Assembly (NCBI GenBank): GCA_015680685.1
Contig: MNCI01027100.1
Location: 579,950 to 643,949 of the forward strand
From: Gnetum montanum
Taxonomy: Eukaryota; Streptophyta; Gnetopsida; Gnetales; Gnetaceae
Length of the DNA: 64,000 nt
Direction of reading: 5' to 3'
The first letter of the stretch is position 1, and every line of letters starts with the position of its first letter. A program made the translations under genes and the position numbers. The notes under the pieces are model-generated. The model had not been told where the DNA came from and did no database searches. It saw only the letters and a list, made by a program, of their open reading frames with translations. Shown piece by piece: positions 21,201 to 32,007 of this stretch.

Positions 21201-24200
21201 CTTTGGGCAATGGTGGAGGTTGTTGGTTGGGATGACTTACTCCCACAGCTTTGTGGGAAAGAGGATTTTAAAATTACACCATTCTTCAATAGATGGCATA
21301 GCAATTCCACTAGTTTTCAGGGTACAAGGATCCTCCTTGCTGAGGAGGCCACTGGGGAATACCTCGGTGTTCTTTCCTATGGTGAGCTGGTCCTCCCTTT
21401 TAGACACAGTCTTCATGATGCTACATGTTTTTTCCATGGCATAGTCTCATGGACCTCCAATGGCCAAGTGCCATAGTCCAAGCTTTCTCCACTCTAGCAA
21501 CAAATTGCTGAGCTTATTGAGGAGTTTTTTGTGCAATCCAAGAACATTTGGAAGCTACAGGGTACTCATTTCACCTTCATGCGATGCCTCCAACTTTGAA
21601 GGTGTATTAACCTTCCTAAATTCTTTTTGTTGGCTTTGGAAAGAAGGCTGACAAGGAAGAATTCTAGCTTGACAATCGCTCTTTGGTAGCTGGCCATAAG
21701 AAACAATGCTCCCCCATGGAATCTTGGGGCTTCCAATATCGTTGTTGTTTACAATCATTGGGGCCTACCACATGGGTCCACTAAACAATTGACCAACACT
21801 CTTGTTGTCCAATCTAAGGGGGTCAGCCCTTCTATTGTTTGTGTGCAAGCCACTGAGGAGTCCGCAGCTAGAAATGGCAATAGTATGAAGGTCCGAACGG
21901 AGGAAGGCTCAAGTGTGCATTATCTGAAGACGTAGCTCAGAGCTAAACTAGAGGCAAAGTTTCTGGTGCAATCTGACCAGAAGATGAGGATGTGGGATGA
22001 GTCCTAGCAAAAGGCAACAGAAGAGAGACTAGCTTTGGCAATTCAACAATGGGTTGCTTTGATTGAGCATAGGCTGCCTCTGGTGCAATCTGACCAAAAC
22101 AAGAAGATGTGGGAGGAGTTCTGGAAAAAGGCAACGGAAGAGAGACTAGCTCTAGCAATTCAACAACAGGTTGCTGAGATTAAACCTAGGCTAAAGCAAT
22201 AGGTGGATGCAAATCTTATGTAGGCTACCGAGGATATTGAAGTCCAAGGTCCATCTCAAATGAAAGGCCAAAAAAGACAACAGATCCAAGAGGAAGAAGC
22301 TAGGGTGAGATGTCAACAGGGGGCGGAAGAGGCAATGTAGGTGCACACAAGGGAAAAGCTAGATCTTTGCTTCAAATGAAAAACAAGCTTCAAGAGCATA
22401 TTAGGGTTCAGCTCATACACGAAGCAAAAAAGACAAGACACTTAGAGCTACAAGAGCAAAGAAAACGAAAGGCCAAGCGACAAGAATAGGAGGAAATGTG
22501 ACGGCGATTAGTGAAGCAGCATGAAGCCAATGTTAAGGATTGATTAAGCTCGAGACAATGTCCCTATGTTATGACAGGTATTAACTATTATACCCCTTGT
22601 GATGATTTTCATGCTTTTATCAAACAAGTTTCTTTTGTAGGTCACTTATTTCCTTAACTCCAAAGAGGAAGGTGAATTGGTAGATAGGTTCCACCAAGAA
22701 TTAAGGCCTAGATGTGCTTGTCAAACCTTGCCATCTCTATAATGACTTCTCATTTTTGTAGGTTTGTTAAAAGTTTATCTTCATGGTTTGTGGGTTTTGT
22801 GGGGGATCATGGTCATGGGATGAAACCTAGTTGCTATTAATGTGCCACCATCAGTTTCTTTCTTTTCTGTTGATTGAGCTGTGATGAGGTTATCTCTTCC
22901 TCATCTCTTTTTCTTATACCTTGTACATTTTGTATTATAATAGATTCTCAACCCTTTCCTCAAAGAAAAACAAAGGCTCATGGATCAATGTTTTTTTGAT
23001 GATCATTACTAAAACACACACATCCAAAGACCCTTGGAGAAACAACATAAGTGCTCCTACCTTAGAGGCACTCCATAGGAATTTGGAAATCAAGAGTCTT
23101 GAGTGGCATGCAATTGATTAGGTTGGCTACTAAAAGTATAGCATCGCCCTAATAGGTAGTTTGGTGTAATATGCCATGACCACAAAAATAGCTCTAAAAG
23201 CCCCTTTCATGTATTCTTTACCATTGTCAGTTAGAATTCTGACTGTGGCATCAAATTATGTGCTCACCATTTAATGAAACAACTTGAAACAAGAAAATAC
23301 TTCTTTTTTTGTGCATCACATGCAAGTTGTGAAACTATTAGAAACAATAAAAGTGACAAACCAACTATATCCAAACAAGAAAATAGTTCTTCATAAATCG
23401 CAAATATCCAAATGAACAATTAAAAAACATACTACTTTTATTATCACCAATTGAATAAGAGGTTCATGTATGCTTTGCAACCTCACAAGCATTACAGAAA
23501 AGTTTCAAACCACACTACTTAAATAAATTAGGAAATAAGTTCCACATAACTTGTAATGAAGAATGTTCTAGATGCTAATGCCACTAAACCATATTCTGTT
23601 AGGCAGAGAAGGGGGAATCTAGTTGAAGAGCATGATCAACTGAGCTTGATGTAGACAACTACATTGGACCTCTCTTTAATAAATAAGAGTCATCATGCTT
23701 CCTATCATGACCAATTGTTCTCCCGTCCTTACTTGGAAAACACAATGTGCAAGGAAAAATGTGACTTTACAATTTAAATCTTTGGTAATAGCACTAATAG
23801 ACAATACATTATTAGGAAAACTAGGAACATGGAGAAGAGAGGATAGAGTTCAGGTAGAAGTGCATTGGATGAAACCATTCTCCACTACAAAAGATAAGGA
23901 ACCAATATACTATGTGAACTTTACCTTTACTTGAGTGAAAGTAAGAAGAAACCTAGTTTGAAGAGTTGGTCATAGGATTAGAAGCACTAAAATCTATGAC
24001 CCAAGGATTTGACTTAACAAGAGCAAGAAGCTAAAATTTGTAGTGGATATACCTGAGTGTAGTGTTACCAAACTTGGACTTAGTAGTTCACTTGTTATTA
24101 TTCAAATGAACTCAATCTCAACAAGTTACTCATTATTTGCAAAAAATTCAAAGGAACCTAGAGTAGGGACCATCATTTGGAGTGATAGTAAAGTGTTTGT

Positions 24201-27200
24201 TTCTCAAGTTGAAGCCTTAGGTTTAATCTTGAGCATAACCACTCGAAAAGGTTAGGCTTTCACTCATCTACCAACCCTCCCATGACCTTGCTTAGCGCAA
24301 GGAGCACTATGGCTCCGAGTGATAATCCTTTCAAAGGAACCTAGAGTGAATTGAATTTTAACCCCCTTGAAACCTAGTACATATGTAAAAAATCTAACTT
24401 GACTCATGAGTCATTAGTAACTTGTCCAAAAGAGAAAAGTTGCAACTTTATGAGTACTCACAGAAACTAGCAAGTATCATAGCACTACCTGAGTGTGCAA
24501 AGTTCAAAGTTGAAGGATTGAAAAAAGACAGAGCTAAAGAAATATCCATTTTATTCATGACACACTGAATATGTCAAGTTCTTCTTCAGTGAGATTGGAA
24601 AACTTTAAATTACTACCTTGAGATGTATTCTCAATTGCCTTTGTGACATCTGCTTGTCACCAAGCTAGTGTAGTTCTCTTTCCTCCTCATCCCCAAGAAG
24701 GACACCCATGTAATTTCCAGTATATATCTTTTGTACGTCTGGTTCACCCACAATAATCACATTTTAATTTCTCTTTGTCCACAATCACTTGATTCTAACC
24801 CACATTTGCCTCCTTTTGAGGAGGATTGACCACCATAGCAGACTTTTCTGACCAGACATGGTGCAGCATAGCATTCCTCTGGTTTTCTCATATTGCATAT
24901 AAGCATATGCCTACCTCAAGGAAGGAAAGGGATTTTGCCAAGAACATGGATTATTATTAAATCACACTCAAGATTAAGGCCTATTAAGAAGTCATGCACC
25001 CACTCTTTTCCCAACAACTTTAGAAATTTAACAACATCTTTAGAGCATTGAGCCTTAAAATAATCATAAATGGAACTACAAAGTTCAGCAAAATATTGGG
25101 TAATTATCAAATCCCCTTATTTTGTCTCATGAACCATCTTCCAGCCTATAACTATGTCTAAGTTGTGGCATTCCAAATTTTGCACGTAGATTCCAATAGT
25201 AAGTAGCCATAGGCAAGTAATAACTGCATAGAATTAATAAGGCAATACATTACTAGTAAGTTTTAGATTCCCATTTGTCAATAGATGGATCATTGGTTGT
25301 AGGTCCCTTCTTCCCCGCCCTCCCCCCCCCCCCCCCCCCCCCCCCNGAGGTGTTAGCCTAATGGTAAGACTCTTGATTTGAAAGCTCCAAGTCATGGGTT
25401 TGATTCTAGTGGGCAATGCTGACTTATAAAGTTCTAATTGGATTACATATCTCAAGGTGTACCTATATTACAATTATTTCAGGTACCAACACCCAAGATG
25501 TACCTATACAACCCACAAGCTTTGATAAACAACAACCAAGAACAAGACCATGCGAAATAGTTATTTTCATCTAATTTCACCAAAGTAATTTGGAGAGACA
25601 AATCATCATGAACCATGACTCTTGTCCTAATCTTTGCACCCTCAAATTGTGATTTGAGAGTTACCATCCATACTTACATTCAACATCTCTAGAAATGTTT
25701 TAAGAACAACACCCAAAATAGTATATGGTCAAACAAAAAAACCTCACAAACAGATTTCTTAAAGACTAGCCAGTTTTGTCTTCAAGGGGGAGAAACATTC
25801 ATGAAGTCCCTTTTAACTTTATTTTGTGAAGTCCCTTTTACTCTATTTTGTGAAGTCCCTTTTTATGGTTATTAAAAAAAGGATTCATGTCCTTTGTAAT
25901 ATTTTAAAGTTACAACTGGATTAAAGTTATATTTTTTTTACCTGTAGCTGAAAAGAAAAAGAGTGACAAAGCCATCATCCATGCAACCACTGCATCCAAA
26001 CATGGCTGTGCAAAAGCAACCACCAAATAATCTTATTCAAAACCCAGCTTAACAACACGACCATGCACCTGCTCTACAGGTGTTTCAGGTTCAGGACCCT
26101 CCAAGAGCTATCACAAAATGATTCTATCAACAAAAACACCAAGTGGATTTATGTCCTGAAAAACCATGATTGCCAAATCATGATTCCCTTGCCAACAGAA
26201 ACTTGGAATCAAAGAATTGAACAATAGAAGTTGCCACATGCAGGTTTTGGTCCAAACCAAAGACAACTACCAGGCCATAGAGCTGCTCTCCAACAGCTGA
26301 GATACCTATAACTGTGCAGCCATCCAGGAGACTACCAAGGCTAAAATGGGTAGGAACAAACTCTTTTTTTCTTATCAAAGCAAATCAATTCAAGGCTTCA
26401 GTAGGACATCCCTATTTGATGTATCTGGAAATGAGACAATTGTATGAAGGTGAATCCCTTTGGTACATATTGTCAAACAACTTTTAGGCATAGTACAAAA
26501 GATAGCAATATGCCCAAAACAACTTCAAATGATCCATTTTCAGTGGTGTTGCCAATTCGAACAGCTCAAGGCTTGTTAATGGATTTGCATCTAGGTCAAT
26601 TGCATACAAAGGCCTTATTGAATGAAAACACTCCAACTCCTGTTCTACCATGCCAATATAGCTGTAAGCTGAAAGGAGACAAAAGAAGGTAACACAAGCC
26701 ACAATCATAACATTCCACACTGATCTACCATGGAAAACCGATCAAACAGCGTCCTGGCCCATTCCATGTTACCAAATTTGTGTACATATCAGAGAGGCCA
26801 GCACTCACAAACACATTGCGAACCTTTTTTTTTTTTTTTTTGGGTCATTTTTACTGTTGTGCCCCAACTAGCACTATAAACTTTGAATCTGCCAAAGCTA
26901 CTTTTGTAATGTTAATGGTACATTGCAAAAAGAAATCTAGAAGTTTCCATAGGGATGTGGAAACCCTACTGAAAAGTTATAAAGGGAGATTTTGGTAATT
27001 GAGCTTGAGTGTCTCTGAAATACTTGTTGGGCCTGAATGCCAGTTGTACTTAAAGACGACTTTGTCCTAGTTTGCTTAAATACAATACCCTTACACTGCG
27101 TCCTATGGAATATCCTCCGTCCAAGAATTTTTGGTGGGGGATTCCACATAAATTCTAATGTACTGTTTATTTTGTTGTTTCATTTAGTTTTTTTCATTGT

Positions 27201-30200
27201 TTGTTTTTGCAGTAGTTGTCAAAGCATAATTAATGATCCACAATAATCCAGCCCTTAATTGATTCATTCCATTGCAGCCTCTTCCCCTTCTTCCCTGCTC
27301 CCCCTCTTCCCCAACTTCCCCTGATCTGCCACTGCCTCTTTACCCCACTGTCACCTCTACATCCTACCTGTTGGAACCCTTCTCACCCCCTGCTGCTCCC
27401 ATGAAGGTTGACTCCCCCTGCATTTCCCCTCAAGAAAAACCCAAGGTTACAGAAGCATCGATAGTTGAACCAGATTCTTTGCTCACTGCTCATGTAGTTC
27501 TTAATTCTGCCCCTGTTGACTTGCAGCCACAGCAAGCTTCTCACAGCTCCCAAGCATGTCCAATCAAAACAAGTTTTTTCCCTGATGCAGAGGCTCCCAA
27601 GCATGTCCAGACAGTTGCCACATCATCATCACACAAAGTTCAAATGCCCTATCCTCACTGGCATACCTCTATGGCCCTAGCTCCAATTGAAATGGGGAGG
27701 CCTATTAACTGGGGTTGTTGGTTTCCCTTTCAGCCTTGTTCCTGGGATGGGATGTTTGTTGGGCCTTTAATGATCTGTTCATGCTTTGTTGCTCCTGATA
27801 TCTCTGGCTTTGGGTTTTCTAAATGTTTAGCTGGCTGCATAAGATTCCATGCTTTATTTTCTTCCGAGAAGCAGGACTGACTGCAGATGGCTTTGTAACC
27901 ATATTTTTCTTTTCATAACATAAACTGACCTCTTTCCCTCACAAAATTACTAATGATTCACAAAGGCTGTTTTAGTTTGGCATCATGTTTGCCCGTCACG
28001 GTTATGAATATTATTATTGCAGATTAAATTTTTCTCCGTAATATAGCATGCTGCATCTGTCATAGTCAGAAATCTCTGATGTAAAAGGTATACTTTCTTC
28101 AAATATTGCTAAACTAGTTTACTTGAATTAGACATTAACAATATTTTTTAAAAAATAAAAAGAAATTGGTTATACAGTGTTCAACTGTTAAGTTGTTGCT
28201 TTAGTCAACCTTCCTTAATGTCAAGGTTCTCCTAAAGAACTTAGTGAATTGTCCTTGCTGCAGTGTGTGTCATATTTATCTCAATGCATTTTTGTGTTGG
28301 TTGTGGCAAACAACAGGAATTAAAATTCTATTATTGTGCACGTTAAGGATTGACTGAAGTGAATCCCACCTGAATTATGCAGTGGATAAAACAAATTTCA
28401 CTGCTTTGTTACTTGAATCAAAGCAAGAAATAACTTAACTTAATCTTTTTTGAATAATCATCCATTGCCTAAATTAGAAGTTATTCTATTCAGAGACAAA
28501 CATAGCCAAACAATATTTGAAAAAATAAATGAAATAGGCAAATAGGGCAAAACAGCTGAGAAATTTTAGCATTTGCACCATGACAACATACTTGAGCCTC
28601 CATCTTGTTCGGTATTGTTTCAAATGCTATCAAATCAGCTCCTGACTCTGCAAGAACTTCAACTCTTCTACGATGGAAATCCTTCAAAGATCCTATCGTC
28701 ATTTCACATCCATAATCTCCGCTAAAAGAATCCAGAATAACATATGTTACGCTCTATAATCTACAGTTTTCATCTCATTCTTTTCCATTTAGCAGCATGG
28801 CCAAGCCCAACAGAAGCATAAGCACATACCTGTACTCAGAGCCATTTGCTAAGTATGCACCATAGCTACCTACTGAGGCTGCCACTAGTATTGGTCTTTT
28901 CATTGAAATTTCCTCATAACTAAGACTTCCATTTGAAATTTCTACAAGGCTTTTCCAGAACTGGTGGCGTGCTTCACATGCAAGTTGAACACTCCTTCGC
29001 AATAGCATTTCTGCATCCCATGTAGATAGACCTTTTGATTCAAAACCTTGAATGGTTGCCTGATAAAATATCAAGATAGTAAAAATGGAAACCAGGAAAA
29101 GCATCAAACCAAGCCCCAATCATATACAGAAACAGTAGTATCATATCGGCAAAACAATGACATACCTGGTATGATGCTGAAATTAATATTTCTGCACCAG
29201 CTTGAAGATACTCTTGATGAACCTAGCATGGATGACACATCAGCCCTTTGATAAGATCCAGATAAGATGGGTTAAATATTAAATTAATGAAAATACTACA
29301 TAATTGGAATGTGATGCACACATAACACAATGCTCTTCACGAACTAATCATTTTAGTCTTGTAGATAACAGTGCAAACAGGTTCCATTTACCCATAATTA
29401 TGCAACTTATTCGAAAATACAAATGAAAGCCTGTTTTGTGGTATGAAGAAGCTTGATTCAAGCATTGAGGAAGCTTGTATTATTCAGCTGTCAAAAAGGT
29501 AGGTGTAGTATACCAGTGATCGATTTAACTTAATTGTCTCATGCAAACATCAAAAGCAAAACTAAGAAGTGGCACAAAGACATCAGATCGGGCGGATAAA
29601 ATTAGTATATGATCAAAATCTACAAAAGTTTGTGTTACAAGCTGATGTACTGTTGTTATGTGTTAATTAGCAATACTAATATCAGAAAGACAGCAGAAAA
29701 GCACATAGATATAGTAAATGTCCTATCAGAAAAGAAGCAAAGAAGTTTATATTAAAGGCCAGAGAGAAGCAGGAGGGCAGCCACTTTTTGCAAAGTTGAA
29801 GGAAAGACCGAACATCAAAAGAATATGCCGTCAAGTACAAGTAAGGGCAGCGAACAAGGGCAGTAAGACTGAGCAGGCCAATTTCAGCAGCTACTTTCTA
29901 CCGTAGTCATGGATTTCTGAGATAGAGGGTAAAGAACTACCAGATGTGCACTTTGTATGGCAAAGCTGGACTGTTTTGTGGAGGAGATTCTCGATGAAGT
30001 CATTGTTTCAAACATCATCAGGCCTTCTCATGTGCCTTGCAAACCCTCATAGGTTGCCTCTATTAGATCCACCTTTTTTACTTTATAGTTGTTGAGAACT
30101 GGTGGTAAGAACTGAGAAGACCACTATTTGAGGACTTATAGGTGTGACCCCGGTTCTCCACGAAATGTACCTCAGCCTAGAGGACTATTCTCTGAAACCA

Positions 30201-31133
30201 TTACCACTGATGGAGAAGCCCACCCTTATAAGTTTCTGGATTCAAACACATGCGGAATTTGCAAATTAAAATCATAGATTCATTGGGAAATTTTAGTATA
30301 TCATGCATACTGTTATTCCAATTTGATATTTTTTTAAGTTACATTGTTTTTCAATCTACCAGACAGAACTCAATTTTTAGCGTTTTCCCTTTCTTCATTA
30401 CCTTTGGACTTACTAGGCACAACTGAAATCAGGAACATGAAATTCAATTATGTAATAAAGAATAATTGGTTATCTAAAACTAAAATTAATATGTTTTCAC
30501 TTGATCACTTTAGGCCACGGGACAGAGTTACGTTTCATCGGTCTTTACTCTCTCTCTCTCTCCCTATTAAATTAACATGTACGTCAGCCTAAACAATTAC
30601 AATCAGACGAGAAACGTAGTAAATGTATTTGAAAACTACCATCAAACAGCAACACCATATCGATTCTTTAGAACTATAAACCACTTGAAACTTCAAAGAA
30701 TTAGAAAATTTTAAATAAATAATAAACTTGAGACAATTTCGGGCAATACAAAAGTTCACCGCGTACTAAGATATAAACCGTTCAAACACGCGACCAATAG
30801 CGGCATATCCGCGCAGGTGTGTTCCTATTCACCGCTTTATCATCTGAAGACTCTGAACACGCATAATTCATTCCACTGGCATTTCACAGCGCCAGTTGCT
30901 TGAAATTATCAAGAAAATTTAAGTAAACAAGAAAAGATGATGACGATGATGATAGCATAGTGCGGATGTGTGATATGCACCTGGCGGATGAGGTCGGGAG
31001 AATGAATGAGGCACTTGGCACTCCACAGAGGATCGTTGAGGTCGGCTCCGTGAACCTCCAGTTGCGTTGCCAGGCCGCCATCAATCACTCCAAATCCACC
31101 GCTTCGCTCTAAAAATTGCGAGAGTACCTCCAT
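18200..31133 (-). CDS. HMT: Homocysteine S-methyltransferase, six exons found, last exon missing
   Basis: Transfers a methyl group from S-methylmethionine (or AdoMet) to homocysteine to make methionine, in the plant SMM cycle; plant HMTs are cytosolic. Exons (-): 31133-30981, 29222-29166, 29059-28830, 28721-28592, 20079-19876, 18271-18200. Every junction is GT-AG, phases match, and the joined frame has 282 codons without a stop. Motifs in order: DGGLATQLEVHGADLNDPLWSA near the N-terminus, ISASYQATIQGF, LLRRSV, VAASVGSYGAYLANGSEYS, DFHRRRVEVLAESGADL, FETIPN, and GVNC with the first zinc-binding Cys. The final exon, which should carry the G-G-C-C Cys pair, was not found between 18199 and 1. Either the last intron exceeds 18 kb or the gene is truncated. 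Start: first ATG, G at -3 and +4. Intron 4 is 8.5 kb and full of repeats. Confidence 0.9.
19876..20079 (-). CDS. HMT: HMT exon 5
   Basis: 68 codons from A-Y-V-E-L-L-E-E to L-A-I-K-N, then GTAAGT. Includes W-L-S-F-N-S-K-D-G and G-V-N-C-T-P-P-R; the Cys is the first of the three zinc ligands of the family. Confidence 0.9.
20751..21120 (+). pseudogene. LINE C-terminal zinc domain (zf-RVT) remnant
   Basis: The 121-codon frame contains S-L-E-S-L-E-H-V-F-F-T-C-S-F-T-K-Q-V-Y and, later, F-L-W-A-F-W-K-A-H-N-T-L-I-F. These are the C-terminal zinc-binding segment and the following Trp-rich helix seen after the RT of plant LINEs. It is antisense to HMT in intron 4. No RT precedes it, so it is a 5'-truncated LINE copy. 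Confidence 0.6.
21144..22560 (+). other. Degenerate plus-strand coding-like region, identity unknown
   Basis: Open pieces (21144-21476 and later fragments) separated by stops suggest a decayed ORF continuing from the LINE tail. The later part is rich in Glu/Lys/Gln/Arg (T-E-E-R-L-A-L-A-I-Q-Q) and looks like coiled coil. It carries a 117-bp duplication. I do not recognise the protein. Confidence 0.3.
21962..22190. repeat. 117-bp direct tandem duplication
   Basis: CTGGTGCAATCTGACC recurs at 21963 and 22080, and the following 90 or so bases match with scattered changes through GCAATTCAACAA. The period is 39 codons exactly, so the plus-strand coiled-coil-like frame is kept. Confidence 0.75.
25321..25345. 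other. Poly-C run ending in N (probable assembly artefact)
   Basis: About 24 consecutive C followed by a single N, directly at the start of a SINE. Such a run is rare in this AT-rich DNA and looks like a badly closed gap. Confidence 0.7.
25346..25482 (+). mobile_element. tRNA-derived SINE, copy 1
   Basis: Starts GAGGTGTTAGCCTAATGGTA (pol III A-box-like) and carries a B-box-like GGGTTTGATTCTAG about 45 bases further on. The 3' part ends GGTGTACCTATATTACAATT-ATTTC, almost the same as copy 2 at 31735-31861. No poly-A tail. It sits within the copia gag. Confidence 0.7.
25802..25865. repeat. 24-25-bp tandem repeat, three copies
   Basis: TGAAGTCCCTTTTA begins at 25802, 25827 and 25851, each followed by a CT(T/A)TATTTTG-like spacer. 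Confidence 0.85.
26060..26830 (-). pseudogene. Pentatricopeptide repeat (PPR) protein pseudogene fragment
   Basis: Minus-strand frames succeed one another with typical PPR repeats: a D-M-Y-T-N-L repeat near 26780, L-L-S-A-Y-S-Y-I-G-M-V-E-Q near 26650, L-F-D-N-M-Y-Q-R-D-S-P-S-Y-N-C-L-I-S near 26460, then F-V-P-T-H-F-S-L-G-S-L-L-D-G-C and Q-N-L-H-V-A-T-S in 26378-26178. Intact members act in organelle RNA editing and processing. Stops and frameshifts are frequent and only about 250 codons remain, without an organelle-targeting start. It lies in HMT intron 4, same strand, without splice sites joining it to HMT. Confidence 0.75.
27272..27880 (+). CDS. Unknown 202-codon proline-rich ORF in HMT intron 4
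   Basis: An uninterrupted frame, the longest of uncertain origin in the window. Residues 1-70 are rich in Pro, Ser and Leu, the middle is Ser/Gln/His-rich, and the last 60 are Trp/Cys/Phe-rich (INWGCWFPF, CSWDGMFVG). No known domain is visible. The preceding sequence has a long T/C tract (27160-27310) which inflates the proline and leucine content, so part may be chance. It is antisense to HMT. It could be a transposon fragment, a decayed exon, or non-coding. Confidence 0.25.
   Translation: MQPLPLLPCSPSSPTSPDLPLPLYPTVTSTSYLLEPFSPPAAPMKVDSPCISPQEKPKVTEASIVEPDSLLTAHVVLNSAPVDLQPQQASHSSQACPIKTSFFPDAEAPKHVQTVATSSSHKVQMPYPHWHTSMALAPIEMGRPINWGCWFPFQPCSWDGMFVGPLMICSCFVAPDISGFGFSKCLAGCIRFHALFSSEKQD
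28592..28721 (-). CDS. HMT: HMT exon 4
   Basis: One base completes the split Ser codon, then G-D-Y-G...D-F-H-R-R-R-V...F-E-T-I-P-N-K-M-E-A-Q before GTATGT. Its downstream intron is 8512 bp. Confidence 0.9.
28830..29059 (-). CDS. HMT: HMT exon 3
   Basis: Starts A-T-I-Q-G-F after the acceptor at 29061-29060 and ends G-S-E-Y plus two bases before GTATGT. Holds L-L-R-R-S-V and V-A-A-S-V-G-S-Y-G-A-Y-L. 230 bp, ends in phase 2. Confidence 0.9.
29166..29222 (-). CDS. HMT: HMT exon 2
   Basis: A 57-bp exon (VHQEYLQAGAEILISASYQ) between an AG acceptor at 29224-29223 and the donor CAG|GTATG. Phase 0. It is too short to be seen as an ORF and is recognised from the family motif. Confidence 0.9.
29223..30980 (-). 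other. HMT intron 1, no embedded element recognised
   Basis: 1758 bp between GTGCAT and CTAG. AT-rich, with short open frames only and a (TC)n run near 30548-30563. No TE protein or RNA gene seen. Confidence 0.6.
30981..31133 (-). CDS. HMT: HMT exon 1
   Basis: 51 codons from the ATG to L-I-R-Q, then donor CAG|GTGCAT. Contains D-G-G-L-A-T-Q-L and D-P-L-W-S-A-K, which form the start of the barrel. Phase 0. Confidence 0.9.
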
Positions 31134-31730
31134 TGCTACTGCTCCTGCTGCTGTTGCGCTGCTTTTACACGTCTGCCAACTTCAATGAGCTTTTTGATTC
31201 GTTCCAGTGTCCAGAAGCCTGCTGCCAGCATGTACTTGTGTAACAAATGTTCAATTTAGACACCAATATACGTGTTAAAAGGCTTCTTGTACGAAGGACA
31301 AGGACGAGGTCGAATGAAACTGCTTTCTCTATCTAAAGCCCTGCCCTTTTAAGAAAAAACATGAACGGTAATCGTGGACGGTGAAAAGCCTACCATGGAC
31401 AACGCTAACATGCCCGTCTTGGTGCATGGCGTTATGCGACTCGTAGCTATCCCGTCTGTTGGGATGGCAAGGCATGTTATGGTAAAGCTCCTGATCCTGG
31501 AGAGCGCTTAGGGCTCGGTTACATGTCCTGGTTTTCGGATCATAGTATGGTTGATATTTAAAGCAGTAAAATGACCATATTTATGTTATTTGTCATATGT
31601 ATTGTTTGTTGCTATGGCATGGCTTTTAGTTTTAATTGATGTGGCACTCACATGGAAGTTTACAACCCTGCTGATGTAGCTAGTTGGAAATCATGTACAA
31701 TGATAAATTATATGTGGTAGTTTATAAGTG
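31134..31730. other. HMT: Region upstream of HMT, presumed promoter and 5' UTR
   Basis: Between the HMT start codon and SINE copy 2. It is less AT-rich than its surroundings close to the gene. I found no TATA box that I would defend on the minus strand and no ORF. Confidence 0.4.
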
Positions 31731-31734
31731 TATA

Positions 31735-31861
31735 TCTTCACAAGTGCAATGGTCATAGCTAGCCATACCTACCAAAAACCACAAGTTTGATTCTACTAGG
31801 TACCACTAACTTATAAACTTTATAAATCTTGGCGTGTGCCTATGTTTTAATTATTTCTTGT
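31735..31861 (+). mobile_element. tRNA-derived SINE, copy 2
   Basis: AAGTGCAATGGTCATAGC (A-box region) and ACAAGTTTGATTCTAC (B box) are followed by TACCACTAACTTATAAA and the family tail GGCGTGTGCCTATGTTTTAA-TTATTTC. The tail and the ACTTATAAA segment match copy 1. Confidence 0.7.
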
Positions 31862-32007
31862 GACATGTAGCCAAGCATTCATCACCAACTTAATATTATT
31901 GCTCATCCCACTAAGCATCACCTTGATAAGCCATTGCCTTACCAACCAATTAGATGTGAGTCTCTCCTAGGGTAGATTCCTCCTTTTTGCTCCTCAATTT
32001 ATAGGGT

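Larger units (their letters stand above)
22960..25690 (-). mobile_element. Decayed Ty1/copia element (gag to integrase)
   Basis: In minus orientation: gag N-terminus near 25667-25480 (L-Q-I-T-L-V-K-L-D-E-N-N-Y-F-A-W-S), gag middle at 25110-24916 (K-E-W-V-H-D-F-L-I-G-L-N), protease near 23995 (P-W-V-I-D-F-S-A-S), pre-integrase (S-I-S-A-I-T-K-D-L-N-C-K) near 23800, the H-N/H and C-x2-C end of the zinc domain near 23500 (C-N-A-C-E-V-A-K-H), then integrase to V-F-G-C-V-C-F near 22990. No LTRs or RT were found. A SINE and poly-C break the gag. It lies in HMT intron 4, same strand as the gene. Confidence 0.75.

Noticed and set aside
21943-22158. Minus-strand ORF with two similar Pro/Ser-rich halves
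   Set aside because: Reverse shadow of the 117-bp duplication; the plus-strand reading is continuous with the neighbouring frames.
25234-25455. Minus-strand frame with poly-Gly
   Set aside because: The poly-Gly is the poly-C run, and the rest is SINE sequence.
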